Assembly: GCA_017165825.1 (NCBI GenBank)
Contig: CM029376.1
Location: forward strand, 21,391,952 to 21,455,951
Direction: 5' to 3'
Origin: Hepsetus odoe
Lineage: Eukaryota > Chordata > Actinopteri > Characiformes > Hepsetidae
Length of the DNA: 64,000 nt
The notes under the pieces are model-generated. The model was not told the DNA's origin. It worked only from the letters and a program-made list of their open reading frames with translations, and searched no databases. Below, piece by piece: positions 1 through 14,210 of this stretch. The stretch's first letter is position 1. Each line of letters begins with the position of its first letter. Both the position numbers and the translations under genes were made by a program.

Positions 1-1660
1 AGTTCTTGAAACTTTCTTAAAAAGCACCTTTCTTACAACATAGTCAGAAATATATTTTTGCTTTTATTAAGTTAATTAAAATCTGCCCTGAGAGTTGGTG
101 GACTGTGTTAATTCTTTTGATACTAAAATACATCTGTGTGCTATAAAATGTTATAAAAACTTTATAAAAGAAGTAAAATGCTGCTATTGTTGAATGCGCT
201 GTGGCATTTTTACATTTATATGTTTTCAGATCGTTCGCTTTTCTCAGTTCAGAAACATTTTGTGTTTTGTGTGACGCTATTATAGTGCATCTAACAATAA
301 TTGCATGCATTAATGAATTGATGAATGAATGGTATGTCTGGAAATTTTAACAATATTTTCTAAATCAAACATTCATTTCAGAAAAGAACAGGAAATATTC
401 CATCATACCTCCCTTTAAATCATAAATGCTGTAGTTCTTATAGAATATTCATTGTAGAGTAAATAAATATCTAGTTATTCTATACCTATAGATTTTAAAG
501 CTATTCAAAATAAAATATTGCTGTTTTTGTCATAGAGCATCTATTCCTGAAGACTTAGATTTGGTGCCGAGAAATCCCACTTAAACAATCTCAAGTATGA
601 CCTCACATACTACCGTGGTTAAAGGAGAGCCCTTCAGAGTGAGGACTGCTGATGTCCCTGGGCAGTGTGTGTATGACTGGGGTGAGTAAAAGCAGATCAG
701 AGCCATTACATCATGGTGAACATAATGGCAGTGGCACCTGTGGTCTGTGTGCTGTTAGAGAATGCCACAGATTTTTGGCAGTGCCTCTTTTACACTTGGC
801 CGGTTACCTGAGTGCTTCCAGCACGGTTACCGACTTGGCACGGACTCACGTGCACACAGTGTATAATCTATATCTGCCTGATTCTGGGGTTAAACTACTG
901 TTGTAAAAACAGCACTCACTGGCTAAATTGCTGCTTGAGGGACTGTGTAGTTCTGTGTGTTGTAAATGCTGTGACCGAGAGTTGAAGGTGATTTGTTCTT
1001 TAAATAAGGGGCAACATTTCCCCTTTAATTGTCGGCCAGTCATTTGTTGTTTATCCAGGCTGGAGTGAGAGTGGCTAATGCAGTTAGCTCTCTATGGAGC
1101 AATAAGTCTTATTACTGTATAAAGCACTGCTTCAATCACTGCTCTTTTAAACATAACCTCTGATTTTAACACAGCTTAAAACAGTTTGCAAATGGAACAA
1201 AAGAGTATCGCAATGGAAAAGCATTTAAACTCTGGGCTATTACTGGGTGCAAGAGTTTATTTTAAGCTGGAGGAGATCTGTTTATTATACTTCAGAATGG
1301 ATCTTGTTTTGTTACTTGAACTGCTAAGGACACGAAAGGAAGGCTGGGAAAAGTACTGCAAGTATGGCTGCTTCGCTGAATTGCAAACTCATGTTGATGT
1401 ACGCATGGGAACTCTCTAGTCAGATGCATGGAACAGTGGTGGCATTTATCCCGAAATCCATAACTGTGAACAACAAATATCGGGATATATCGGGCTGCAA
1501 GGATACACCTGTTAGATCTTCTATTTCCATGGAAAACAAGGCAGCGTTTGAAGAAGCCTTCAAAATGACCCTGCCTTCAAGTAAAACCTTTGAAGGATGC
1601 AGCCCATGAATTGGAACCTAGAGTGTCATTCCATTACAGCTTTCAGATGAATTCCTTTAC
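1..1660. other. atp8a1 intron, no exon recognised
   Basis: AT-rich intron downstream of the last recognised flippase exon. I looked on the minus strand for the next exon (GDGAND motif) and did not see it. The short open frames have no recognisable similarity. Confidence 0.6.
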
Positions 1661-1833
1661 CTGCAGCATATGACGGCTTTGCAGGACAGAGCCAAGTCCA
1701 AGAAGTACTGGCGTGCTCCGAAGGTCAGCGCATATTTCAGTGTTTTCCCATCAATGATCAGTGCAAAGTCATTCTCCTTATGCAGAGCATCTCCCAACAT
1801 GCTGCAGTGATGGCTGAGTGTCGCTCTTGTTCC
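1661..1833 (-). CDS. atp8a1: atp8a1 exon: P-domain core, last exon in window
   Basis: 173 nt, acceptor gtgcag, donor gtaaag. Reads GTRATLSHHCSMLGDALHKE, NDFALIIDGKTLKYALTFGA, RQYFLDLALSCKAVICC and two bases of arginine. It does not join directly to the TGDK exon: the expected GHSC...LD segment between them is absent from my reading. The next exon (the GDGAND motif) should lie left of position 1. Confidence 0.96.
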
Positions 1834-4118
1834 CTGCACATACAAACATATTCAATAATGTTATTCACAGCTGCAGTTCAGCTGTAGTCAAGTGAAAGTG
1901 GAAAAGTGAAAGCGAAAGTGACTACCCGTGTCATTGTGAAACGCAGCGCACAAAACAACAAAATTCAACCTCTGTGTTTCACCCATACACATGTGCAGCA
2001 GGGGGCAGCTATTGAAATTCCCCGGCGAGCAGTGACGAGGACACTACCTTGCTCAAGGGTACCACAGGGCAACCTACTGGTGAGGGAATCGAACCCACAA
2101 TCTTCCGATCTGGGGCCAACTCCCGAACCACTAAGCCACCGCTGCCCAAATTAAAGTGTACATTCATTTTTCTTTGCATTAATGTACACTTCACTTTGAA
2201 ATGCAACATTTGGTGTCAAAGGCTGATTCTTTATTTCAGAGCTTGATTAGAGCTATGTGCCATTTAGTATTGTGCCCACTGCATGGTGAATAAATGATTA
2301 AACATCTATAATACTCAAACATACATAGAATGTATAAGTATAAACATACTCAAAATGTTCTTATATAACCTCAGATAAACTTGTTTATATGGACTATAAA
2401 CGTAGCCAAAAAAGCAGGTATAAATAGGTTGCATATTTAAAACTGTAGCAGTAACCATCTTGAGGACTGAATTTTGTCCATGTTTATGTTTATGCCCAAC
2501 TAGCTCTGTTTTGGAAAAGAAGGAATCTACAATAACTGTTCAAAGGTTTTCTCCCTTCAGTAGTAATGAGCTTATCTTTACTATTTGAACAAATATGATC
2601 TTACAAAAATTTTACTAACCTCAAATTCCAAAAGCCACAGACTACTGGACAAACACAGCCAAAGCCTCCTTTGAAATCATGTGTATGTCATGCTCTCCAC
2701 AAGTTCATTCGGAGCAAAATTTTGGCTAGTTATGGCTACAGGGTCAGCTTATGGCCTTAACATCATCAATTCTAGCTATGGCTCTGATGGATGCTTTCAT
2801 GACTGTGAATTATGTTAATTTGCTGTGTATTTGTGAAGACAAAGCACAAATAAACATCCCACTGTGGTAGGGATAATTTTACAGTTTTGCCCCACACCAA
2901 CCCAATCAACCTCACTGCTTAACTTGAAGGATCATGTTGCCCAACAACGTCATTTTAGCATGGGTCTGAGTTTAGTTTATTATCAGTGTAATTATGTTCA
3001 AAGAGAGAGGTTGATGAGAAGAGAGTATAAACATACATATGGCACGCTTCATTTGGCAGAGAGCACCACTGAACCCTGGAGTGATGGTTGGTTTGAAAAA
3101 GCCCAACACTCAGAGTGCCTGTCTCTCTCTCTCGCTCTCTCTCTGCGAACCACAACCAGCATGGGAAGTTACCCTACAATCAAACTGCTGAGAGATTTTG
3201 CATTGCTTTCTTCCTTAATTTGCATGGGTACCTAGGTTCAGAGCACCAGAAGACACTGCTCTGAGACTATCGGAGAAGTAAAGCTGACATTGGTCTGAGC
3301 TGGATTTTTAGGACCACCTTTCACAAACTGAATTGAAGCTCAAAGTAAGAGAAAAGAGTACGTCCACTCAGAACTTAAGTATAAATGTTTGATTTGATCC
3401 AAAAGATCATGGCATAATTTAATGGATCAGTGTTATATTTAGCAATTATCCTAGACATTGTGACATTAAAGTGTCTTTAACTGCAGAACGCACCTGAAGT
3501 TAACTTGCAAATAGTGGCAGAAGTTGTTAATAAATATGCAAGCATCGCTACAAAAATGTTATTCAAGACTCATGAATACATTAAGCATGATATATCACGC
3601 ACATACTAAAAATTAAATGATTTTACTGCAGCAAATAAAGGTATACATCATCCAGTATAACCTACTTAAACTAAGCTGAATTTGCTAACTTTAACAGTCT
3701 TGAAGTGTGAATTGTCATAAATAATAAACTGGTAGGGATTCAACATTAAACAACTTGCATTGTGACTGATCCTTGATTTTAAGCACTGCTAACTGGCGTC
3801 CAAAACTACACGGCTGAGAAATGTAAATGAGTTGTATCCATTATTGCATTCAAAAACACTCATTCTTTACCTACACTTTCCAAAGTTTCAGTCGTCACTG
3901 AATAATACAGTAAATAAGTACTTCCAATTATATTTGACATATTTCTCTGTGTTTGTGTGTAGAATGTGTATGCTGTGCAGCCATGTGTGAAAATGCATTC
4001 TCTAAATTCACACATGTCCTGGGAGTCTACAGTCCCCAATAACATTATTACACCTAACAGCCTCAGCAGACATCTCTGTTTAACTCCGTCTACAAAGCAG
4101 CGAGAATAGCCCTGACAA

Positions 4119-4163
<45 letters not shown>

Positions 4164-7100
4164 CGTGTAGGTATATGTGTGCATGCGTGTGGGGGGACAG
4201 ATGCCTTAGGGCTATGAGATTGTGCCTCAGGGACCCACTGAGCCCCTCCTGGCATAACAAGACCCTGAAACCGAAGCTCAAAGGAAATATTTGGAGAGAC
4301 CAGCTTCAGGTTACACCCACACACCCACACACCCACACACCCAAACACCCACACACACACACACACACACACACAGGGAGAGGGACGGGGTGGGGTGGTG
4401 CAGGGAGAACGAGAGAGGCAGAGAGATCATCGAGACCAGTGAATAATGCAGCTGTAAGGACAGGAAGAGACAGAAAATTAGAGAGAAGAGGTAGATGGAG
4501 AGATCATAAAGATCAGTTACTTGTACAGTTGTGAGGACTTTTGAGTAGATCAGTCCCTGATGAAGAACACAAAACAATATAATATGTTTATATAATATAA
4601 TAATATAATATGTTTGTGTGTTAGTTATGGATGTAATCTGATCTTACAGTGATCACAGATGTTTTAATAATAATAATAATAATAATAAATAATATGTTAC
4701 ATTTGAAATAAAATTATATGCAAGCATGTAAGGGATGCATGATACGCTGCTTTTGCGGGTTCAATACGATATGTTGCTCCAAATAAATTCAAACAAAACA
4801 AATTATAAAAATCAACAGCCCTGGAACTTATCAATGCACCAGAAAAAAAATGTATTAAGTGTGCATTGCATACACCCGTCTCACTTCCAAAGACTCTTGC
4901 GCACTTTCATAGCCGCTTGTCCTAATTAGGGACGTGGGGGTTGCTGGAGCCTATCCCAGCTCTTACAGCACGAAAGGTGAGGAAACACCTTGGAGAGGTC
5001 ACCAGTCTTTCGCAGGGCAGACACACAGACACATCTTAGGAGCAATGCACACCTCCAATCCACCTGATGTACATGTCTTTTGACTGTGGGAGCAAACTGG
5101 AGCTCACGGAGAAAGGACCCGGACTGCCCGACCTGGGAATGGAACCCAGGACCTTTTCGCTGAGGTGACAGCACTACCCACTGCGCAACTGCACCGCCCT
5201 ACTCCCAAAAGGCGGTAAATGAAATATGCTCAAAAGTGTGAGGAGCAAACTACTCCCAAAAGGCGGTAAATGAAATATGCTCAAAAGTGTGAGGAGCAAA
5301 CTGGCAAAACACAATTATCTTTTAACACAGATCAACTATTTTGGTACTGCTATTAAATCATGGGCTTTAAAAAAAAACATGTACAACCAACATTTTTGCA
5401 TATTTTTACAATAAATAAGTGAATGCTTCACTCCTAGTTTAGGCAATGTACTTGATGCTATACACTGATGCTATACTCCATTGACATACTTAACCCACAT
5501 TGTCTGTTTACATGTTAGAGGTGCAGAAGAAAAGATCAGATGAAGATAAGTGTGCAGAGATGAAGAAGGATAAGCTGTGAGTTTAAACAGTGCTTCCATT
5601 AACTTGAGATGACACACAAAACAGCGTCCCACCAAATGTGCATATATGCATCTGTGTGTGTTCTTCTAAAGAGCCTTAAATGCATTGGGACTTTGAATGT
5701 GTTCAGTTCTCTAAAGCTGTCTGTGTTAGGCCTGCGTGTCTGCCTGAGTGAACTGTGGTCACTACTTGAGTGTATTTAGTTTTGGAGTGCATCTGTTATG
5801 GCATAAACCCCCATTCCAGGGTCATGTCTCTATACAGTCACAGAACATGTCAGAACATTGCTAGGAAGGATGTTTAAAACAAGGCATTATACACAGCGAA
5901 GACAACATGAACTAATTACTGTATGAGCGGCATAAGTCAGCAACGCAACATAGGAAAAATGCATACTCACATACTTTCGTAGTTGTTTCGACAGGCTCAA
6001 CACTTCAGCATGACAGTTTCAAGTGTCAGAGTTAATCAGCGATCAAGAAACTAGCTTTATGTGGGACAGAATTATACAATGGGCAAAAGGAACACCTGCA
6101 ACTCTCCACTCTATTATTCAGTAATACAATGCTTTCTAAAAGCTTAAACACTTCAGGATTCCCAATGAATCTCATTCTGCTGCATATTTAGCAAATGGCC
6201 AGTTACAAGGGAGAATAAGTTTGATGAGGAACAGAAAACTTGCTGAATTGAAGAACACAGAAGTCAACCTGAAGCACCTGCTTATTGAGCTTTAGTATAA
6301 GTGTTTTTAACTCAGTGGTATCCCTTTATATATCAGATTTTTGCAATTTTATGGCATATATTTAAAAATGCTGTAGTAGTAACTGAGGAAAATGCTGATG
6401 TCCAGCATCATTAAGTCCTTTCATAGCTTCTTCAAACATTTAATATCTCATATATTCACTGCACCGCCGCTCTGTTCAGTTCAAGTATCTCCAACCCTGA
6501 AGGGCTTAAATGAAGTCATTACAGATTCCTACACTTAATTAAACTTCTTGTTAATGGCTTGGTGAATCTGTCAATCCCCACAAGAATTTTTGGCTACACT
6601 GATTGTAATTAGTAGCTCAGCATTCATTATGCTAAAAATCTAAAAACAGTAATGCAGTTGCAGTTTTTGCAAAGTCAGCTTTTTTGTTTTTTTAACAGTG
6701 TTCAATACAAATGGTGCCAAGTGGGATCAGATCATCCCTTACAATGCCCCAAGGGTGCAACAAAACAATGTCGTTTTGTATTGACACGTATTGTATGGCA
6801 TCCTTGCATTGTTAGCTGAGGTGGTACCATATTTGCTCATGACTAAAACCTTAGATTAATCCAGAATGAACAGCTGTTTTAGTGTTAGTCTGCTGCCTGG
6901 AAATCATTCAGAACGCATCAGATTAAAACTTGACTGTGCTGCTCAATATTACTAATTTTTAATCAGAAATTTCCAATTTTTAGGATAAAACAGTGAAAGG
7001 CAGGAAGGACAGTTGGTCAATCAAGCAAAAGGAACTTTCTAAAACCATTAAACTACAAAAGCACCTGTAAATATTATGGTTTGGTAAAAACTTATATATT

Positions 7101-8707
7101 TATAAAGTAAAGTGACAACCTGTTATCGTAAGTAAACAGCATAACACACAGTGAACCACAACGAAATGCAGCCTCTCCATTTAACCCATACACACGTGTG
7201 CAGCAGGAGGCAGCTATTTAAAGCACCTGGGAGCATTGATGGGGAAGGTACCTTGCTCAAGGGTACCTCAGGGCAACCTACTGGTCTGGGATTCGAACCC
7301 ACAATCTTCAAATCCGGAGGCCAACTCCCTAACCACAAGGCCACTGCTGCCTTTATCTTATAAAAAAGATAATATAGCTATGTGTTGTAAAGCATCAAGC
7401 ACTGTTCTTTAATTTTAACGTAGAATGCTCTAATATCTGACATGGAACATTATCATGTTAATACCAGTTCCTTTAGTTTTGCTGAAAAATGTAAAAGCCA
7501 ATCAGATTTAATTATGCTTTTTGCAAATTGTAACAACATATAGCACTCAGCATCTTCCAAATAAATGAGTGAATGTCTGTAAAAGTGCAATCCGATTTGA
7601 CTCTGGCCTCTCTGTTCAGTACATTTTTCAGCAGAAATAAATTGAAGCAATCACTAGCTACTCATTATTCAGAAAAACAGCTCCGGCAAAATGCTCCAGA
7701 GATCCCCCCCATGCATCTGTCTGCATGTCCACCTGCCCTCTATTCTTCCTTCTTTTGTGCTCATTTTGGTAAACATTAAGAAGACAGCAGTGCTGAGAGG
7801 AAGTAATGCTCATTTTTTTCTGAGGGCCTAATGTTCAGAACTCCACTGTGGGGGGAGAATTTTGGCTTGTTTGCTTTAACAGCAGTGGCTAGGCACAGAA
7901 GGGCGAGAGGCCGACACGCCGTTGATGTTACAGCCACGGGCACATTGCTTTGCAGACCCCACTTTCCTCTCTCTCTTTCTCCCCTCCAGTTCATCCATCA
8001 TGCCAAACAATTGTTTGACAGGCTGAGAGGCATCTGTCATCGCTCAGAGCCCACCAGAGGCTCCGCTGCCTGTATGTATGTGTGTGGAATGGTTTCCTCC
8101 ATTATGGTCTTGGAGGTTTTAGCACCCATAGAGATCACACAAAGCCCAAGCTGCAAGATATGCTGACCTTTGCATGTATGTGTATTTGTTTGGTTGTGCG
8201 TACATGCATGTGCTGAATGTTTGCTCTCTGATGCAGCTGGATACTGAGATCTATGGACAGTGGTATGTGTGAATGCTGAGGATGTGCAGGGTTACTGAGA
8301 TACAGGATTGTGTATTCAATGAAGGCATGTGTAGGAATGAAAAGAATATAATATGTAATGTATTATCTTTATCTTTAACTGTGACTGTGATACAGAATGA
8401 GCGCGAATAAATTCCAAAAGCCTGATGCAATGTTATACTTCAGTAAAATGAATTACTTATTGTGGTTTATTCAAATGGTGTGTATGCAAAAATTGTTAAA
8501 AAGGTAAAACTTATGATGAGGAGTAGAGGTTTAAGGAATAGTCCTGTTTTCACTTATGCAACTACGTCATTCTATCAAAATTGAGTGATCATTACCTTTC
8601 CCTCTGCTCTTGCACCCAAGACACATATAAAGCCCCACCTGTGGTTCTGTTACAAGCAACAAAGCGAGTGGGATGGTGGTAAAAGGAGAGGGAACAGGTC
8701 ACAAGGA

Positions 8708-8751
<44 letters not shown>

Positions 8752-9884
8752 CAAGGAACAAGGGAGAGAACATCAGACTTAAGGCTGATATAAAACAAAT
8801 GAAACCCTATATACAGATCTTTGATTTTTGTGGATTTGCAATTTGGGTCACAGACCCCTGTTTCCTAAGCCAAAGACCCAAGCCCCACATGTTGCAGTCA
8901 GCTGCCACTTGCCTCCTTTTTTCAATTTATTCCTGCTGTAACTGGCACTATAGGCAGCACAAACATACAGTACACCCAAGTACTTATACTTACATCCAGT
9001 GTATCCTCATTAATCACCAGCAGACCCATGTTCTTAGTTAGCAGCTTGCATGAATGTCCTAGAAAAAAGAGAAAAAGCAAAAGAAATGCATTCAGTATTT
9101 ACCCTAAAACAGTGATATTATATAATGGATATATATATATCTATAATATATAATAATGGAAAGCAGTGCACCATAGTCTACATTCTCTAACGCTGATACC
9201 GAATAATACTGAAACTGTGAAGCTGAAATATAAGCATGAGGTTATTTACACATAGTAAAGTCACCAGAATAGTATTGATCAAACTGCATGCCCAAATCAT
9301 GATAAACTTGCCTCAGATACTCAAGTTTCCAAATAATCTCAAATAGACTTGCTTTTATTGTTTCTGACACTGTATGACATACCATTATCCATGCAATAAA
9401 GACAATAGCACATTGCATGGCTGAAAACGATAGTAGCTGGGTCATCAGTCTTAAAGCCTGACTTGTGTCCATGCTTTTGTTCATTTTCTTTGACAACAGT
9501 TATTATACACTACATGAGACTAAAAAACAAGTCCATTCTTTGTTACTTTGGCCTTGTAGTACCAGTACAAACTTCAAACACCAAGTGTGTCTTGATTGAT
9601 CAACTTTGTGTAACATGACTGCAAACATGACTTCTGCCCAAACTAAATCAGAGAATCAGACTACATGGAGCCATTTCTGTCTACTTGTGGACTGACTGTC
9701 TTCATTCCTCACCCTGTCACATTCCTCTTTTTATCTGAATGAGAATCCCAGACCACAAGAAGTGCATTCCCTCAGCCCTCTAAAAAAGCACAAGCAATGC
9801 TGAACGTCTATCAATATGTGAGTGGGATGCTTAATGAGCATGTCTATACTGCTATAAAGCCACAGACAGAGAGTGAGGGTATGA

Positions 9885-9927
<43 letters not shown>

Positions 9928-12900
9928 GGGACAAAAGGGACTCCCACAGGGACTATTACAGTGCTCTGTCAGGTCAGAGGATGTGAGGAAAAAAAAGAGA
10001 GATTAGTGTGGTCAGTTCCTTACATAGGTCAGCTATGTAAACTTTGAACTGGAGCATCCTGTATAGTAATGCTGTCACGAGGATTACAGCATAGATAATT
10101 TCATTATTGTTTCATTGGGAATTTAAGGCAAACAAAGCCAGAAAGAGGAGATAAGAGTGCCAAATATCTCTCACACAGGTGGAACTAAATGACGCTTGCC
10201 TTAAGAGGAATTACCATATTTTTCAGAAACACCAACGCAAAACAGCATGGCCTTTGTATGAGAAGGGAAAGGGGAAAGGTAATTAGGGTTACACACAGTG
10301 GTCTCGGCTGCCCTGCATAGAGAGGCTTAAACTGCCTGTAAATGCTGTAGTGTTGGGCTAGAGGAGGGCAGAGAGAGCTGTTTGGCTTGGCTGGAGGCTT
10401 TTGTTTGCACTTTTCCTTGCATCTAAGAGGGCTTCAGTGGCAGCAAGGCCAAAAGTGACGGGCCTGCAAAAGCAGAGGGCAGCTATCTAGCCCAGTTTCT
10501 CTCTCTCTTTCTCACTTTACGAATAATCCTGCAGTGAAAGAGAGTAAGCAGAGAGCCAGCAGAGAGCCAGAAAAACCTCAGAATGGTTAGACAGAGAAGA
10601 AGCCAAACTGCTCTTAGCACCCACTAGTCACAGTCAGAATGAAATCACAAACAATACAGAACTCAGACTCAATGCAACAGCTGCTGCTAAACACACTACC
10701 ATTCAAAATATAAAGTGAATGTTTTCATTAATTTAGAAGAAATCTGCTGAAAGATATATAAAATAATTTGAGTAGTTGAATAATAAGTTGGAAACCAAAA
10801 TGTAAGAAATGTTAAATCTCTCCATCACCTGACCAGTAGATTACAAAATGATAAATATAGCTATACAACTTCAACCATTATATTGTGAAAAATAATATCA
10901 AGAATAAAGTGCAGTGTTAAGGCATTCATGGGACATGTAATTTGTCAAAAAAAGACCATAAACTAAAAAGGTTCAGGATATTTGAATATAATGGCTACAA
11001 TATTATATTAAAGTCTATATTTTATAACTTACTGTACATAAACAACTATGAATAATCAAAATCTTGAATACAACAAAGATTAGTTTTGACAATGACAATG
11101 ACTCTCTCACTTTTATTACTGTTCTGGTAATATATAGCACTTTATAGCATGTCTAGGGTTTGTTTTGTTTCCCTCTAGAATTGAATGGAAAGGATGGATG
11201 AGAACCAACTCTACCCTCTCCTTTCCTTTGAAACTCATAGCTCTGCCAATACTAAACCAGAAGATGCAGAAGATCTTCAGAAATTGCCACCAGTAAAAAA
11301 TTCTGGTAAATCATGTGTCTGTTTGGCAGTTCTCCCTGCCATGCTCTTTTAAAGCTGTATTATTTGCATGCTTTATACTTAGATGAGAGATTTAAGTATC
11401 ATTTCTAGCAGCTAGAGAGCAAGACAAATCAAGGACTTGTAAGAATCAGCATGATCTGGAAGGTGAGCGTTTACTGAAGAGTTTTGTTCAGGCTATAAAG
11501 AAGTAGCAAAAACAGTTCAAATTACAGAATGACTCTCTGGGTAGGTTCTGTAAGAAGTGTCAGAGGGGAGTAAAGAAGCTGTAAAAATACTGCTCAGAAG
11601 AGCAGTGTGTGAGTGTGAGAGAGCACCAACATGCAGATGCTCAGTACAAAGGTCTGATTGAGGGCTGGTCTGCTAGGTGGCCACAGAGTGTGCTCTGTTA
11701 GGGCCTGCTCCCTGGCCAGTGGCTGCTGTGGGAGGCATGTTTGAAGCCCAAACACACAGCGGGTTGCTGTTTAGGCTAATCGCATGAGCCACATCAGAAG
11801 AAGAGGGGTCAGCCACAACGGCTGAGGGGAGCTGAGGGGATGGAAGAGTGTGGGCTACCTTGGACTGGATCTGATCGTGGACTTTTTCGGCCATAGAAAG
11901 ATGTCAGCATAGACACGCTAGTATGCAGCCACAAAGCCAGTTTTCCAACAAATTGTGATGCTTTGTATGTTCTGACATTTTCTTTATCAGAGACAGCATG
12001 CTGCTGAATGAATAAATGGCTCAATTGCTAAATGGCTCTTCTTTGAGATTGTTCCAGACATGCCTTGCTTCTGCCCTTGACACTGTACTCAAAGACTGTG
12101 CTTCCTTTGAACACTTTTGGAAAGTGCTAAGCACAGCATACATTTTGGAGATACTCTGGCCCAGTCTGGCCTGTGCTGAAGTCCCTCCAAACCATATTTC
12201 CTCATTCTTCCTGCTTTGAACACATAGAACTGACTCCTCGTTTCCTGCCTCATATATACACCCCTTGACAGGTGCCATGCTTATGATATGCCTAGGCAGC
12301 GGTGGTCTGGTGGTTCTTCGACTCTCTCACCACATCCATAAACCTCCTCTTTGGTCTTCCTCTTTTCCTCTTTCCTGGTATCTCCATCCTCAACGTTCTT
12401 TCCCCAATATTCTCATTGTCACTTCTCTGTACATGTCCAAACTATCAGCTAATGTTAGTAATTATTATGTATTCATTACCTTTTCTTTACCCATTTTAGC
12501 CTAAATAAGTGGGTTTGTGACAAGCAAATAAGCCTATACCAATGATGATAAATTCAAAAAGTATTATTGCATTAAATCTATGAGAATAAAGTGTAAAATG
12601 ATCTTGAGCTAAAGGGTAATACAACACACTTCTCATGTGGAATAACCTGTGATTTCTATTATACTGTACAATGTTTCTTGTTTGGTGAGCAGTTTGGGGA
12701 CCTGAAGCAATCACCAGAGTCTATGAGATATTGTGTTACTTACATTACCTATGCACCAGTACACCTGCACCAGGTATCCAGTGTTCTACATGGTTTGATT
12801 CAGAAGTACTCCAAGATCAACGTAAATATGTGAACTATCGGATAGACCTTCATGTCTATTGGGTAGTGTTTTCTGAACACACATACTTGAAAACACTCTA

Positions 12901-13603
12901 TCCTCTTGGTCAACTGAAGTTACCTATATTGATGGCAGTCTCTTGCTTGTCACCGGTCAGAATCCAAATTTTAATGTCTGCCTTCATAAGAGTCTCAATG
13001 GTCTCAGGAACACGGTCCTGAAGCTTGTCCTCAATCGCTGTGGCACCCAGGAGCTGCAAATTCTATGGGAGAGATTACATGGCTCACTCAGCAATCACTG
13101 AAAAAAAGAATTCGTTTGTCCCAGTGTCTGATCAAACTCCTATGAACCTATCAGCTGATTATCAAGATATTCATGTGCTGGATAAAGTTTGTTAGGACAG
13201 GAAATTCAAAACTATGTAGTACATTAGTAGCAGTGGCTGTTACTGGGGTCTACTTCAGGATTGTAAAAGATTAGAAACTTTTACTGCTAAATTAAAGGTG
13301 TACATAACACAAGACAGCAATATATAACAACACACGTAAAGAAACTATTATCCAGGAGGTGAAAGCCTTCCAATAAGAAACAGTGCAAAGGGAACTGAGA
13401 GTGTGGATTGCATGACTTTCTAGCAGTAAAGAAACAGCAGTAAGAACCAATGCTGCAGAGTGTTTTCATGTGGTCCCCTGACCATGTGTGCCCTCAGACC
13501 TGGCTGAAGATCAGGAAGGGAGAAGAAAAGAAGTGGGCACTTAGGATAATCATACTCATGCTCTGACCACAAAGCAGGGGAGAGTGGGGAAAAAGAGAGA
13601 GAG

Positions 13604-13635
<32 letters not shown>

Positions 13636-14179
13636 CTTAAGTTTCGTTAAAGGTGAGGAATAATTAAAGTCATTTTAGTGGTTTTTTTGCGTTTTCCTGT
13701 CACCAACTCACATCACTAAACTCAGCAGCTGTTACAACCACCTGCTGGTCAGCCTCTGCAACTACAAAATGAATTTATGTCCATGAGTGATTAGGCTCAT
13801 TTGTTTTGGACAGTTCTACAAGTCTGGCAGTGATGCTCCAGAACCTGATTAATGACAGTGGTTGGCCATGTTAGTCCAGAACTTACAAAGCCCTTCTATC
13901 CACGTGAAAGCAATTCTGATGTACACTTGCCAACCTGCATGATTTATATCTTGTTTTACCTGCTCTGGGGTAATGCAGGATTTGCTCCCTTTAATCCAAA
14001 GGCAGGCGGTTTGGAGTAAAGGTATCTTTTTCTGTAGGACTACAGCAGCTTTAACCGGTGCTCAGAAAGTAGACACTGACAGAACTGAGAGAATACAGCA
14101 ACTGTGTATTTGCATCTATTTGTTTTGATTTCAGTGCAAGTGCAAGGAATTAACAGTCAATAAATACTCATTCTGATTC

Positions 14180-14210
<31 letters not shown>

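Larger units (their letters stand above)
1834..12923. other. atp8a1 intron region (11 kb) with a missing exon
   Basis: Holds SINEs, microsatellites, a tandem duplication and a retrotransposon scrap listed separately. An exon of about 65 nt encoding the GHSC-to-LD segment is expected here by phase (it must start with two bases and end in phase 0), but I could not locate it. Open frames here are low-complexity or run through repeats. Confidence 0.6.

Noticed and set aside
3860..4577. Overlapping open frames rich in Cys-Val or His-Thr
   Set aside because: Translations of GT/CA microsatellites. The same applies to frames at 9731-10006, 43902-44236 and 63729-63995.
9242..9496. 84-residue minus-strand frame considered as the missing flippase exon
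   Set aside because: It lacks the GHSC and LD anchors and flanking splice sites in the needed phase.
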